Shown: one piece after another, positions 52,438-61,293 of the stretch | How positions within the stretch are numbered: position 1 is the stretch's first letter | Layout: every line of letters begins with the position of its first letter | Source of the DNA: Planctomycetales bacterium 10988 | Lineage (GTDB): Bacteria; Planctomycetota; Planctomycetia; Pirellulales; Pb10988 | Assembly: GCA_009664345.1 (NCBI GenBank) | Contig: CP043547.1 | Coordinates: 2,384,709 to 2,448,708 of the forward strand | Direction: 5' to 3' | Length of the DNA: 64,000 nucleotides | The notes under the pieces: model-generated | Databases searched by the model: none | Told to the model about the DNA's origin: nothing | The model's input: only the letters and a program-made list of their open reading frames with translations | Program-made: the position numbers and the translations under genes

Positions 52438-55431
52438 TCACTCCGAGGGAATCTCTTTTGCCGACGGTACCGAGGTATCCTCTTCTTTGATGAAAGAGGC
52501 AGCAAGATCGAGCAAGGAAGATTCTCCACAGAAAGGCAGCAATGCCTCCGCGACAGCCGCAGGATTCTCAAACCGATCATCGGCTTTTTTCGCCATCATC
52601 TTCTGTAAGATTTCCTGCAATCCGTCCGGGATATCCTTTCGGTGCTCTTCAAGAGATGGTATCGGCATCTTGGCATGGGCCAGCATCTTGTTCAAGGGGG
52701 TCAAATATTCTTGGCTGCTAAAGGGCACATCTCCTACAAGCAAATGATAAAGTGTACAACCTAGGCTATAAATATCAGCACGAATATCGACCGTATGGGT
52801 ATCGTCGGCTTGCTCAGGTGCCAAATAATCGAGCGTTCCCATAATGAATTCGGATTCGGTCAATTCACCAGCCACCGGGTCCGTTTGCAGAAGGGCAAGT
52901 CCCAAGTCGAGAACCTTGACCACTCCCTCTTGCGAAACAATCAAGTTGGAAGGTTTGATATCGCGGTGAACCAACTGATGTTCGTGAGCATGTTGCAAGC
53001 CGATTGCCCCTTGACGAACGATTTCACAGGCAACCTGAGGATCAATTGGTTCTTGATTCTTCTGGGCATGGTCGAGCAGCCGGGCCAAGTCCATTCCTTC
53101 GATTAATTCCATTGCCAAGAAATAGATTCCTTGGGCGAATCCAGCATCAAAGGCCCGAACGATATTGGGATGATCCAATTTCCCAACCGCTTTCATTTCT
53201 CGTTTGAACCGGGCAACCGCGTCCGAGCGATTGAGACGATCTTGCGTCAAAACCTTGAGTGCCACATGGCGATCGAGTTGCGTGTGAAGGGCCTTATAGA
53301 CACTCCCCATTCCCCCTTCTCCGAGCTTATGAAGAAGCTGGTAATCCCGCAATTTCATCGCCTTTTCGAGTTGATCCAATTCCATCGGCGTGCCATCGCC
53401 ACTATTAGAATCATCACTGTCAGGCGTGACGGTGGAATCATGATTCTTGGTGGTGATAAAGCTTTCCGCATCGAGCACACTATCACCAGTGTAGAAACCG
53501 CCGGCGTTGCTCTCTTCGGAAATGTCATCCATATCCGACATTTCATCCAAGGCAGAAGACTTCTTGAAGCTCCCTGAATGGGTACTCATCAAGTTTCCTT
53601 GGATTCGGCTCACGACATCGTCCCGCAATGCCTCGCGAATAGCAGAGGAATAATCCTCAAGTTCCCGCAGCGCCGCTTGCAAGGAAGCAGAGTCCGGCGG
53701 GTCTTCGCGTGTTAAATAGCGGGCTTCGTCAATCGCATCTTCCACGGTTTGCAGATGTTCCGGAGCCAGGTGATGGCCGTGCAAATGCAAAAGTTTTTCC
53801 GTTTGGAAACAGGCGGCGTCTACATCGTTGCAGAGTTCCACAATCTTACGATGTTGACGATCCTTCAAAGAAAATTGATCCGCCTCGTCACGGAGGGATT
53901 CAATTTCCGAAGCGGAGAGACTGCAAGAATGTTCAATGCGAACGGTCTGTTCATTGCCCGTTTGTTTATGGACAGCGGAAACTTGCAAAATCCCATCGAC
54001 ATCCAAATCAAAAGTCACTTCGATCTGAGGAACGCCACGATCCGCCGGTGGAATCCCGGTGAAACTAAATTCACCCAACAAACGATTGTCTTTGACGAAT
54101 TCGCGTTCGCCTTGGTAAACCTTCAGCTTGACGAATTCTTGATTATCTTCGACCGTTGTAAAAAGCTGACTGCGTGAGGTCGGGATATGGGTATTGCGTT
54201 CAATGAGAACGGACATGATCCCCCCCACGGTTTCCAATCCGAGCGACAGCGGGGTCACGTCCAACAGGACAAGTTCGCCCCCCTCTCCGGAAAGAACGCC
54301 TGCTTGAATCGCGGCTCCGATCGCGACGACTTCATCGGGATGAACGCCTTTATGTGGCGGTTTCCCGAAGATTTCCTCAACCATCTTTTGCACACGAGGA
54401 ATCCGCGTCGAACCGCCGACCAGGATAATTTCGTCGATTTCTTCTGGATCGAGTTGTGCATCTTCCAGAGCCTGCATCACCGGACTGACGCACTGATCGA
54501 GAATGGGATCGATCAACTCTTCAAACAACGATCGAGTGATCGACATCTCTAAGTGAACGGGAGAACCGTCTTCCTTTTGCCCAACAAAGGGAAGGCTGAG
54601 ATTCGTTTTGGCAACCGAACTCAGTTCCCGCTTCGCTTTTTCGCAGGATTCTCGTAATCGCTGCATACTCATCGGGTCGCTGCTGAGGTCGATTCCGCTC
54701 TGTGCTTGAAATTCCGTAAGCACATACTCGACAAGGGCTTGATCGAAATCATCCCCACCTAGCCGCGTATTTCCATTGGTGCTACGAACGTCAAAGATTC
54801 CACCGCCCAGGTCAAGGATGCTGATATCAAACGTTCCTCCCCCTAGGTCGAAAACGGCAATGATTTGATCGCGTTTTTGATCCAACCCGTACGCCATGGC
54901 GGCGGCGTTCGGCTCCGTGAGAATACGCTCGATCTCAAGACCTGCCAAAAGCCCTGCGTCTTTGGTGGCTTGGCGTTGGGCATCATTGAAGTAAGCAGGA
55001 ACCGTCACGACGGCTCTAGTGACTTTTTCGCCTAAATAGTCTTCCGCGGCTTGCTTGAGAGAGCGGAGAACATATGCAGAGATTTCTTGAGGACGGAGCC
55101 ATTCATGATCACGTTTCAATCGCACATAACCATCATCCCCCCGGCCAAGCTCATAAGAAATGCGGTTTTCATCTCCCTCAGGAATTTCATCCATCCGGCG
55201 ACCGACATAACGCTTGACACTAGAGAACGTATTTTGCGGATTGGTAGCGGATTGACGGCGTGCCGCTTCCCCGACGAGGATTTCCCCGGTGGAACTCCAG
55301 GCGACAATACTCGGGGTCACACGATTTCCATCGAGCGTTGAAATGACCTTCGGGGTACTTCCTTCCATGATCGCAACCACGGAATTGGTTGTCCCTAAGT
55401 CGATGCCAATCATTTTTCCTTTGTTAGCCAT
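52438..55431 (-). CDS. Hsp70 (DnaK) fused to a Ser/Thr protein kinase
   Basis: A 997-residue two-enzyme fusion. Residues 1-390 are the Hsp70 ATPase ('IGIDLGTTNSVVAIMEG', 'VFDLGGGTFDISIL', 'LVGGSTRIPRVQ'), with the interdomain linker 'DVTPLSLGLE' (391-400). Residues 400-510 are the substrate-binding beta domain and 510-611 the lid. An acidic Ser/Asp-rich linker (612-690) leads to a complete Hanks-type kinase (698-968): Gly loop 'GEGGMGSVY', K726, 'VHRDIKPSNL', DLG at 842-844, 'APEQ'. There is no membrane helix. The start at 55431 has AGGGGAAAG upstream. No EEVD tail. Domain count and reading frame are direct; function (chaperone-regulated kinase) is inference. Confidence 0.95.
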   Translation of the reverse strand: MANKGKMIGIDLGTTNSVVAIMEGSTPKVISTLDGNRVTPSIVAWSSTGEILVGEAARRQSATNPQNTFSSVKRYVGRRMDEIPEGDENRISYELGRGDDGYVRLKRDHEWLRPQEISAYVLRSLKQAAEDYLGEKVTRAVVTVPAYFNDAQRQATKDAGLLAGLEIERILTEPNAAAMAYGLDQKRDQIIAVFDLGGGTFDISILDLGGGIFDVRSTNGNTRLGGDDFDQALVEYVLTEFQAQSGIDLSSDPMSMQRLRESCEKAKRELSSVAKTNLSLPFVGQKEDGSPVHLEMSITRSLFEELIDPILDQCVSPVMQALEDAQLDPEEIDEIILVGGSTRIPRVQKMVEEIFGKPPHKGVHPDEVVAIGAAIQAGVLSGEGGELVLLDVTPLSLGLETVGGIMSVLIERNTHIPTSRSQLFTTVEDNQEFVKLKVYQGEREFVKDNRLLGEFSFTGIPPADRGVPQIEVTFDLDVDGILQVSAVHKQTGNEQTVRIEHSCSLSASEIESLRDEADQFSLKDRQHRKIVELCNDVDAACFQTEKLLHLHGHHLAPEHLQTVEDAIDEARYLTREDPPDSASLQAALRELEDYSSAIREALRDDVVSRIQGNLMSTHSGSFKKSSALDEMSDMDDISEESNAGGFYTGDSVLDAESFITTKNHDSTVTPDSDDSNSGDGTPMELDQLEKAMKLRDYQLLHKLGEGGMGSVYKALHTQLDRHVALKVLTQDRLNRSDAVARFKREMKAVGKLDHPNIVRAFDAGFAQGIYFLAMELIEGMDLARLLDHAQKNQEPIDPQVACEIVRQGAIGLQHAHEHQLVHRDIKPSNLIVSQEGVVKVLDLGLALLQTDPVAGELTESEFIMGTLDYLAPEQADDTHTVDIRADIYSLGCTLYHLLVGDVPFSSQEYLTPLNKMLAHAKMPIPSLEEHRKDIPDGLQEILQKMMAKKADDRFENPAAVAEALLPFCGESSLLDLAASFIKEEDTSVPSAKEIPSE

Positions 55432-56564
55432 ACTTTCCCCTTAGGGTTTTTGACGGCAGGCCCACTGTCGAATCGTTCCCCGCATCCATTCACAGCATCG
55501 TTCCGCCCATCTCCGAACAACTACGCTTCTTTTCTTTCCCTTCGCGAAATCCAAAGCAATGCTCAGGAAAAAACACGCCCTCAAAGTTCAATCGAATTCT
55601 CAAGCGTAAACGAACAACGAAAACGCTTCTGTTATTCAACTTGCTTGCAAACCGAAGGCTTCTCTGTCACTCTAGCCAAACGACTCTCGCGTGAAATACA
55701 GCAAAACCCCCATCTTCTTGAGGGGATTTCCAGGATATTTCGTTGACATAGGCAAGGATTCACCGAGAAGCATCCAAGACAAGCAACCCTACTAGAGTAT
55801 CGCACTTCTCCGTGCCTTACGCATGAGATTCAGGAAAGTCATGGAAAAAGCGAGATTCTCTATCAGGAAATAGTCACTTTAATGAGTCGAGATAAGAAAA
55901 CGTTGAAAGCCTGATTAGCATAACGTGCTGAAACCGTAAGTAGATTACTCTTATTTTGAATTTGGTGGATATTGTTCAAACCCTGCCCCGATTCGGGGAC
56001 CAAAAACCTGCCTAACAAGAAGGCATTGGCAGAAATGACGCCATTCAATGCCCATTGTATCGGTGGATAGGGTCAAGCGGACGAAACAAGTGATCTACAA
56101 ACACCAATTGGTAAATAATTAACACAATACATAAAGATTGTGATTGAACGCCTATTAAATGAAAAGTTCCTATAGCCTAGGCAGAGAACGAAGTGCTGTC
56201 AAGCAACTAACCCCTTGGAATATAAGTAGATGCTGTGTCGCTCTTTCGAAAGGATCATGGCGGAAAAGCTAGCTACCTTCTTTCTTCTGCTCACTAACCC
56301 CACTTCACGAAAGGGAGCCCTTTCCGAATCTTACCGAATCCCGTGTCAGAAAAAACAGGACTAAATTTTTATACCACTAGGTTCACTTTCCGTCTATCAA
56401 AAACACCAAGAATCTTTTTGACCTTTCAAGATCAGATTTATTCCTTCTCCGGACACTTCATTGCAGGAATCTTTCTCGCACTGCTAGCAAGCCCTCCAAA
56501 CATGGATTATGGTGGTCAGAGGCTTTTCCCAAAAACACATTAGATGTCTCCGAAGGATCTTCCG
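55432..56564. other. 1.1-kb divergent gap
   Basis: Between the Hsp70-kinase and cupin starts. No heat-shock CIRCE repeat is apparent. It contains TTGACA (55743-55748) without a matching -10, and the palindrome ACCAATTGGT near 56103. A possible 35-codon plus-strand frame at 56257-56364 starts 'MAEKLATFFLLLTNPTSRKG' with AAAGGA just upstream; it is too short to call. Confidence 0.35.
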
Positions 56565-56942
56565 ATGTCGAAACAGGCTCCTCCTTATCAGATCGTCAAG
56601 TTCTCGGACCTGCCGAGTGTGGCCTGCCCTTGCGGTTCAGCAAAACGGGCCTTTGCGGACCTGCCGGATGCCCCTGCTTCGGTCCATGTTACGGAAATCT
56701 CCCTCGATGCCAAAAGACATTACCATCGGGAGCATACGGAAATTTACTATATTTTGACGTGTCAGGAGGAGGCTCGGATGGAATTGGATGACGAAATCAT
56801 TCCCTTACAACCTGGCATGGCAGTCTATATTCCTCCTGGAGTACGGCATCGAGCCTTGGGAACGATGACAATTCTTAACCTCGTGACGCCTCCTTTTGAT
56901 CCGGAAGATGAATATTTTGATGAGGCAGATTCCGCTTCCTGA
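56565..56942 (+). CDS. Cupin-domain protein
   Basis: From the ATG at 56565 ('MSKQAPPYQIVKFSDLPSVA', AAGGAT upstream; a start at 56544 is possible) the product is 125 residues. It has the two cupin motifs: 'HYHREHTEIYYILTCQEEAR' (metal His, Glu) and 'PGMAVYIPPGVRHRAL'. The first motif is a G(X)5HXH(X)3,4E relative; the second has the P-x-H-type. It is a single-domain cupin, metal-binding or sugar/small-molecule-binding. The function is unknown. It stands alone. Confidence 0.85.
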   Translation: MSKQAPPYQIVKFSDLPSVACPCGSAKRAFADLPDAPASVHVTEISLDAKRHYHREHTEIYYILTCQEEARMELDDEIIPLQPGMAVYIPPGVRHRALGTMTILNLVTPPFDPEDEYFDEADSAS

Positions 56943-57106
56943 GCCAAAAATCGAGTCCACTTCCCTAGCTGTCCAGTAAAGAATTGCGTAAAAAAAGAGG
57001 AAGAAAATGCCCTGCCGGAGCGACTTTCCCCGCCTATAATGAACCTAACCTCTGTTCAAACAAATAGTTACTGCCGAGGCACTTCCCAGGAAGCGTTTGA
57101 GGTCCG

Positions 57107-57134
57107 TTGACAGTCCTCCCGGCAAAGCTAATAA
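57107..57134 (+). promoter_or_regulatory. Sigma-70-type promoter upstream of trxA
   Basis: TTGACA (57107-57112), 16-nt spacer, TAATAA (57129-57134), 124 bp upstream of the trxA ATG. It is the best-matching promoter in the window. A separate TATAAT (57035-57040) upstream lacks a -35. The gap 56943-57258 holds nothing else I can call. Confidence 0.55.
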
Positions 57135-57258
57135 AGATAGCGGACAGAAATGTTTTTGAACGAGTTACGAACCTCAGGTGAATTTCCTGGTCTTCCTTAT
57201 GTGGAGCCTCACTTGAGACCTTCGCAACTGATATTTTTAAGATTTAAGGAGTAATCCC

Positions 57259-57588
57259 ATGGCCGAAAATTTGGTCACTTTTTCTGATGACAACTTCGAT
57301 TCGGAAGTTTTACAATCTGATAAACCGGTCTTGGTCGATTTTTGGGCTCCCTGGTGCGCCCCTTGCCGTCAATTGATGCCATTGGTCGAAGAATTGGCTG
57401 ATGACTACAGCGGCTCGGCAAAGATCGGAAAAGTCAATATCGACGAAAATCCCGCCACCGCTCAAAAGTATGGCGTGATGAGCATCCCGACCGTTTTGGT
57501 CTTTAAAAATGGCGAAGTTCAACAAACCTTCGTCGGCGTCCAAGCCAAAGGCCGCTATTCGGAAGCCCTCGATAGCTCCGCATCGTAG
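57259..57588 (+). CDS. trxA: Thioredoxin
   Basis: A 109-residue thioredoxin that reduces disulfides in the cytoplasm. The active site is 'DFWAPWCAPCRQLMPLVEEL' with Cys33 and Cys36 (WCxPC, here WCAPC rather than WCGPC). The cis-Pro is in 'SIPTVLVFKNGE'. Length and strand order match the family. The start follows AAGGAG. It is flanked by a good promoter and terminator, so it is probably monocistronic, upstream of prfB. Confidence 0.95.
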   Translation: MAENLVTFSDDNFDSEVLQSDKPVLVDFWAPWCAPCRQLMPLVEELADDYSGSAKIGKVNIDENPATAQKYGVMSIPTVLVFKNGEVQQTFVGVQAKGRYSEALDSSAS

Positions 57589-57639
57589 GCCGCCTGCGGA
57601 AGCCCTGCTTCCGTTTGGACCGAAATCGAGTATTCTGAA

Positions 57640-57672
57640 GGGAGCGTAGTCCTCGGGATTACGTTCCCTTTT
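57640..57672 (+). terminator. Rho-independent terminator after trxA
   Basis: A 13-bp stem (GGGAGCGTAGTCC with GGATTACGTTCCC, two G-T pairs), loop TCG, then TTTT. A smaller hairpin (CGGAAGC-CCT-GCTTCCG) precedes it near 57597-57613. Confidence 0.8.
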
Positions 57673-57709
57673 CCTATTTCTACCCTCTTCAACATAATGA
57701 GACCCGACG

Positions 57710-58817
57710 ATGGACAAAGAGTTGCAGGATCGCACCGAATCGGTACTTCAGCGAATTACTCAGTTAAAGGACTCTCTTTGACTACGCTGCCAAGAAATCA
57801 CAACTGGAAGCGATCGAACTCAAGATGGGCGAGCCGACCTTCTGGGACAATCCCGAAGCCGCTCAGCGTACCGTTGGGGAAGTCAAAAAGTTGCAGGCAG
57901 TCCTCAAACCTTTGGACCAACTCCATCAACAATCCGAAGACCTGAACGCCGCCGTTGAACTTGCTGAAGAAGACCCCAGCTTCGAAGAAACCGTCGCGAG
58001 CGAATTGGAAGCGATTGAGCCGACGCTCGATGAAGCGGAGTTCCAAGCACTCTTTACCGGGTCCCATGATTCGTGCGATGCCATCATGACCATCAATGCC
58101 CGCGATGGCGGAACGGATGCGAATGACTGGGCTGAGATGATGTTGCGGATGTACATTCGCTGGGCGGAGCTGCATGAATACAGTGTCGAACTGCTCGACC
58201 GTTCTGATAATGAAGAAGCCGGTATCAACTCCGCGTCGCTCTTGATTCGCGGCCCGATGGCGTATGGATTTCTTAAAGGGGAAACCGGCCAGCACCGTTT
58301 GGTCCGCATCAGCCCGTTCAATTCAGAAGGGAAACGCCAAACGAGTTTCGCCGCCGTCGATGTCTCGCCGGAGATCGCCGATGATTCCGATGAAATCGAA
58401 GTTACCAAAGAGGACGTTGAGGAACAGACCTTTCGTGCTTCCGGGGCTGGTGGTCAGCATGTGAACAAGACGTCCAGTGCCATCCGCCTCATTCACAAAG
58501 AGACCGGCCTCGTCGTGCAGTGTCAAAATGAACGCAGCCAACACAAGAACCGAGCAACGGCCTATAAAATGATGCGTTCGCTGCTAGCTCGCCAGGAAGA
58601 GGCAAAACGAGAGGCCGAGCAGGTCGACAAGTACAACAAACAAGCAAAAACCGGTTTTGGCTCTCAAATCCGGAATTACTTTTTGCATCCAGACCAACGC
58701 GTGAAGGACGCTCGCACCGGCCACTTGGTCGGAAATTTTCATGCAGTCCTCGATGGCCAGATTCAAGAATTTTTAGAAGCCTATCTGCGATGGCTCGTCG
58801 CGGAGGATGATGTGTAA
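57710..58817 (+). CDS. prfB: Peptide chain release factor 2, programmed +1 frameshift
   Basis: RF2 reads UGA and UAA stop codons. Translation starts at the ATG at 57710, reads 23 codons to CTT and meets an in-frame TGA at 57779-57781; a +1 shift (skipping T57779) continues to 58817. The join is 57710-57778 plus 57780-58817, giving 368 residues, close to E. coli RF2 (365). The shifted frame resumes 'LDYAAKKSQLEAIELKMGEP', as in RF2. The GGQ catalytic motif ('RASGAGGQHVNKTSSAIRLI') and the 'SPF' stop-recognition tripeptide ('RISPFNSEGKRQ') are both present. The stop overlaps the ATG of the next gene (TAATG). Confidence 0.96.
57766..57782 (+). promoter_or_regulatory. RF2 frameshift site
   Basis: AAAGGACTCTCTTTGAC: an SD-like AAAGGA, a 4-nt gap, then CTT TGA C. 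This is the classic autoregulatory +1 slip site: low RF2 makes the ribosome pause at TGA and slip from CTT to TTT, restoring RF2. Confidence 0.93.
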
Positions 58818-59467
58818 TGGATGTCCCTCAAGAAGATTCCGTCGAAGCCTGGCTGTATAGCGGCAAGCTGGCATTGAAATTCGGTTGGCGGCAAGACCGT
58901 TTCTTTCACACGGTTCACTACCTCCAAGATGGCAACTGGCAAGCTTGGTTGGAAAGTGTCGAAGGGGGGGCTTCCGCATCGTCAACGAATGAGGAAGAGG
59001 AAAGTTGGCCGACAAGTCCACCCTTTCAATATCTCTCTTTCGAAACGCAAGAGTTACCGCAAGAGACAGCCACCGGCGAGAAGAAGTCCGAACCCAAGAA
59101 GATCGCCCTCTTGGTCGGCATGGCCGGGGTTTCGCACTGGTCAGCGAGTATCGTGCCGGTGGTAGGCGGCTTTGCGTTTGATGTTGCCTGCCGAGTGAAG
59201 GAAGAGCCACAACTTCTAAAAAGTACTTATCGAATGTTATTGCCGTCCGGCCGAGTCATCGCCGAGAGTTCTCAGAAGGCCGAGTGCATCGCGCGAGGGC
59301 GTGACTCACTTCAAATGAGCCTCGTCGGAGCGAAGGAACTTCCCGCAACATTGACCGTTAAGGATGGCGTCACGTCCACCTTGGAAGTGGAGCCGGCGAT
59401 TCCTGAAAAGTTGGAACTGCCCATCACGATCCGCTGGCGATATTCGATTCAACTCAGCAAAGGTTGA
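58817..59467 (+). CDS. Hypothetical protein co-translated with prfB
   Basis: Not recognised. 216 residues. The ATG at 58817 overlaps the prfB stop (TAATG), implying translational coupling. There is no signal peptide or membrane helix. The first 50 residues are Trp-rich ('EAWLYSGKLALKFGWRQDRF'), with a Ser/Glu-rich linker and a beta-rich C-terminal half ('ALLVGMAGVSHWSASIVPVV', 'ITIRWRYSIQL'). The coupling to RF2 may be incidental. Confidence 0.75.
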   Translation: MDVPQEDSVEAWLYSGKLALKFGWRQDRFFHTVHYLQDGNWQAWLESVEGGASASSTNEEEESWPTSPPFQYLSFETQELPQETATGEKKSEPKKIALLVGMAGVSHWSASIVPVVGGFAFDVACRVKEEPQLLKSTYRMLLPSGRVIAESSQKAECIARGRDSLQMSLVGAKELPATLTVKDGVTSTLEVEPAIPEKLELPITIRWRYSIQLSKG

Positions 59468-59468
59468 G

Positions 59469-61100
59469 CTAGCGAACAAGCTCAGAGTAAGTGGGGCTGA
59501 GGTCGGACTGACGTTGAAAGGCCAGATGCCGGCACCAGTTCGTATCATCCGTTTCAGGGAAATCCCCGCGAAGATGAACGCCGCGGGTTTCCTCGCGGGC
59601 CAACGCGGCGGCAATGATCAACCGGGCGACGCACAGCAGATTTTGCAATTGCCAACCAGTCGGGTCATAAAAAGTTCGCGGCAATACATACCGAGACCAA
59701 TAATCGACCGTCTCCGTTGCTTCCTGTAAACGATCAGCCGTCCGCCGAATGCCGACATTTCTTCCCATCAGACTCCGCAAGGAATTGCGAATATCCGGCA
59801 AGTCGAGCGGTTCCTCATCGCGAAAAATCTCGCGATGCTCTAAAGGAAACGCTTGGAAATGATCGGGGAGTTTCAAAGCCAATTCCGAAGCGGCCTGACC
59901 GGCAACCGCCCCGTAAACGAGTGCTTCCAAGAGACTATTGGATGCCAAGCGGTTCGCTCCATGCAGCCCGGTGGACGAGACTTCTCCCGCCGCCCACAAC
60001 CCCGGCAAGGTCGTCCTTCCTTGTGTATCCACCGTAAGCCCACCGATCATATAGTGTGCCCCGGAACGAACAGGAATCCGGTCCTTGGTAATATCGAGAT
60101 TGAACTTTTCCAAAAGTTTGGCAATGCCAGGAAAACGCTTCCGCGCCAAGTTCGGATCGAGATGACTGAGATCAAGATAGACGCAAGAGTGCTGGGTCTT
60201 CTCCATCTGATTGAAAATCGCCTGGCTGACAACATCCCGCGGAGCGAGTTCCGCCCGAGAGTCGTATTCCGGCATGAAGCGGACCCCATTGCGATCCCGC
60301 AAGTAGGCCCCTTCCCCGCGAACGGCCTCGGTGATCAGGTGGCGGCTACTTCCGGCAATATAAAGGACCGTCGGATGGAACTGCACGAACTCCATATCGC
60401 GGAGTTCCGCCCCGGCTCGGTAGGCCATCGCATGCCCGTCGGCGGTCGCAATATCGGGGTTGGTCGTCTCGCGGTAAAGTTGCCCCGCTCCGCCGGTGCA
60501 GAGCAACGTCTGCTTCGCCCAAATACAGACCTCGCCGAACTTCGGATGATGCACCAACGCCCCGCGACAACTTCCTTCGTACGTCAACAGATCGAGCGTG
60601 AAGGTATGTTCCCAAATCTGAAGATTCTCGACTTGCCGAACCCGATCGACCAACGCCCGCATCATCTCACGACCCGTCGCATCGCCAAAGGCATGAGCAA
60701 TTCGTCGGTGACTATGCCCCCCTTCGCGACCTAACGCTAGCTCGCCAGCCTCGCGATCGAAATTCGTTCCCCAATCGATCAGTTGCCCAATTTGATGCGG
60801 TGCCTCTTTCACCACCAGGTCCACGACTAGCCGATCACAAAGCGTTCCGCCTGCTTTCAAAGTATCTTCGGAATGGTCTTCGAAACGGTCCTCGGGATCG
60901 AGCACCCCAGCGATGCCCCCTTGAGCATAGTTACTATTAGAACGATAAATCCCCTCTTTCGTGATCATCAACGTCGAAAGACGAGGATCGACCGCCAGCA
61001 CACTCCGCAACCCCGCCACGCCACCGCCGATGACAAGGATATCGGTGTAGTAGTGAACGACGGCTTTGGGATTGAAGGGGATGAGATATCTGGGGATCAT
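59469..61100 (-). CDS. nadB: L-aspartate oxidase
   Basis: A 543-residue FAD enzyme that oxidises L-aspartate to iminoaspartate, the first step of de novo NAD synthesis. It has the dinucleotide-binding motif 'DILVIGGGVAGLRSVLAV', 'SNSNYAQGGIAGVLDPED', the active-site block 'LALGREGGHSHRRIAHAFGD', 'EFVQFHPTVLY', 'SGAHYMIGGLTVDTQGRTTL' and 'LPGLWAAGEVSSTGLHGANR'. The start has no SD but is preceded by a C/T-rich leader. Its stop lies 2 bp from that of the convergent gene. NadA and NadC are not nearby. Confidence 0.95.
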   Translation of the reverse strand: MIPRYLIPFNPKAVVHYYTDILVIGGGVAGLRSVLAVDPRLSTLMITKEGIYRSNSNYAQGGIAGVLDPEDRFEDHSEDTLKAGGTLCDRLVVDLVVKEAPHQIGQLIDWGTNFDREAGELALGREGGHSHRRIAHAFGDATGREMMRALVDRVRQVENLQIWEHTFTLDLLTYEGSCRGALVHHPKFGEVCIWAKQTLLCTGGAGQLYRETTNPDIATADGHAMAYRAGAELRDMEFVQFHPTVLYIAGSSRHLITEAVRGEGAYLRDRNGVRFMPEYDSRAELAPRDVVSQAIFNQMEKTQHSCVYLDLSHLDPNLARKRFPGIAKLLEKFNLDITKDRIPVRSGAHYMIGGLTVDTQGRTTLPGLWAAGEVSSTGLHGANRLASNSLLEALVYGAVAGQAASELALKLPDHFQAFPLEHREIFRDEEPLDLPDIRNSLRSLMGRNVGIRRTADRLQEATETVDYWSRYVLPRTFYDPTGWQLQNLLCVARLIIAAALAREETRGVHLRGDFPETDDTNWCRHLAFQRQSDLSPTYSELVR

Positions 61101-61145
61101 GGGGTTGGGTAGGGCGAGGGATAAGGGGTGAGGGGCAAGAGGTTC
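61101..61145 (-). promoter_or_regulatory. C/T-rich leader before nadB
   Basis: On the coding strand, CTCTTGCCCCTCACCCCTTA and CCCTCGCCCTACCC lie directly before the nadB ATG. It matches the tracts before 6797 and 42709 and lacks an SD. Two A/T-tract motifs (61192-61209 and 61236-61253) follow in the same gap. Confidence 0.4.
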
Positions 61146-61293
61146 GAAGGAACGACTTACCCCAAGGGATTATACATTGCCATGTTTAAATGCAAAAAGT
61201 GGTTTTGAGAAGAAAAGGGGTGGCTTGATCACAATCAAATAGTACTTTTTGAGTTCAACTTAATTAAACACTCCACTCTTCACACCCCACCGC

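Noticed and set aside
55432-55560. CIRCE-type heat-shock operator upstream of the Hsp70-kinase
   Set aside because: I looked for the TTAGCACTC-N9-GAGTGCTAA dyad and did not see it.
59853-60734. 293-codon plus-strand frame
   Set aside because: Antisense to nadB, whose motifs are unmistakable.
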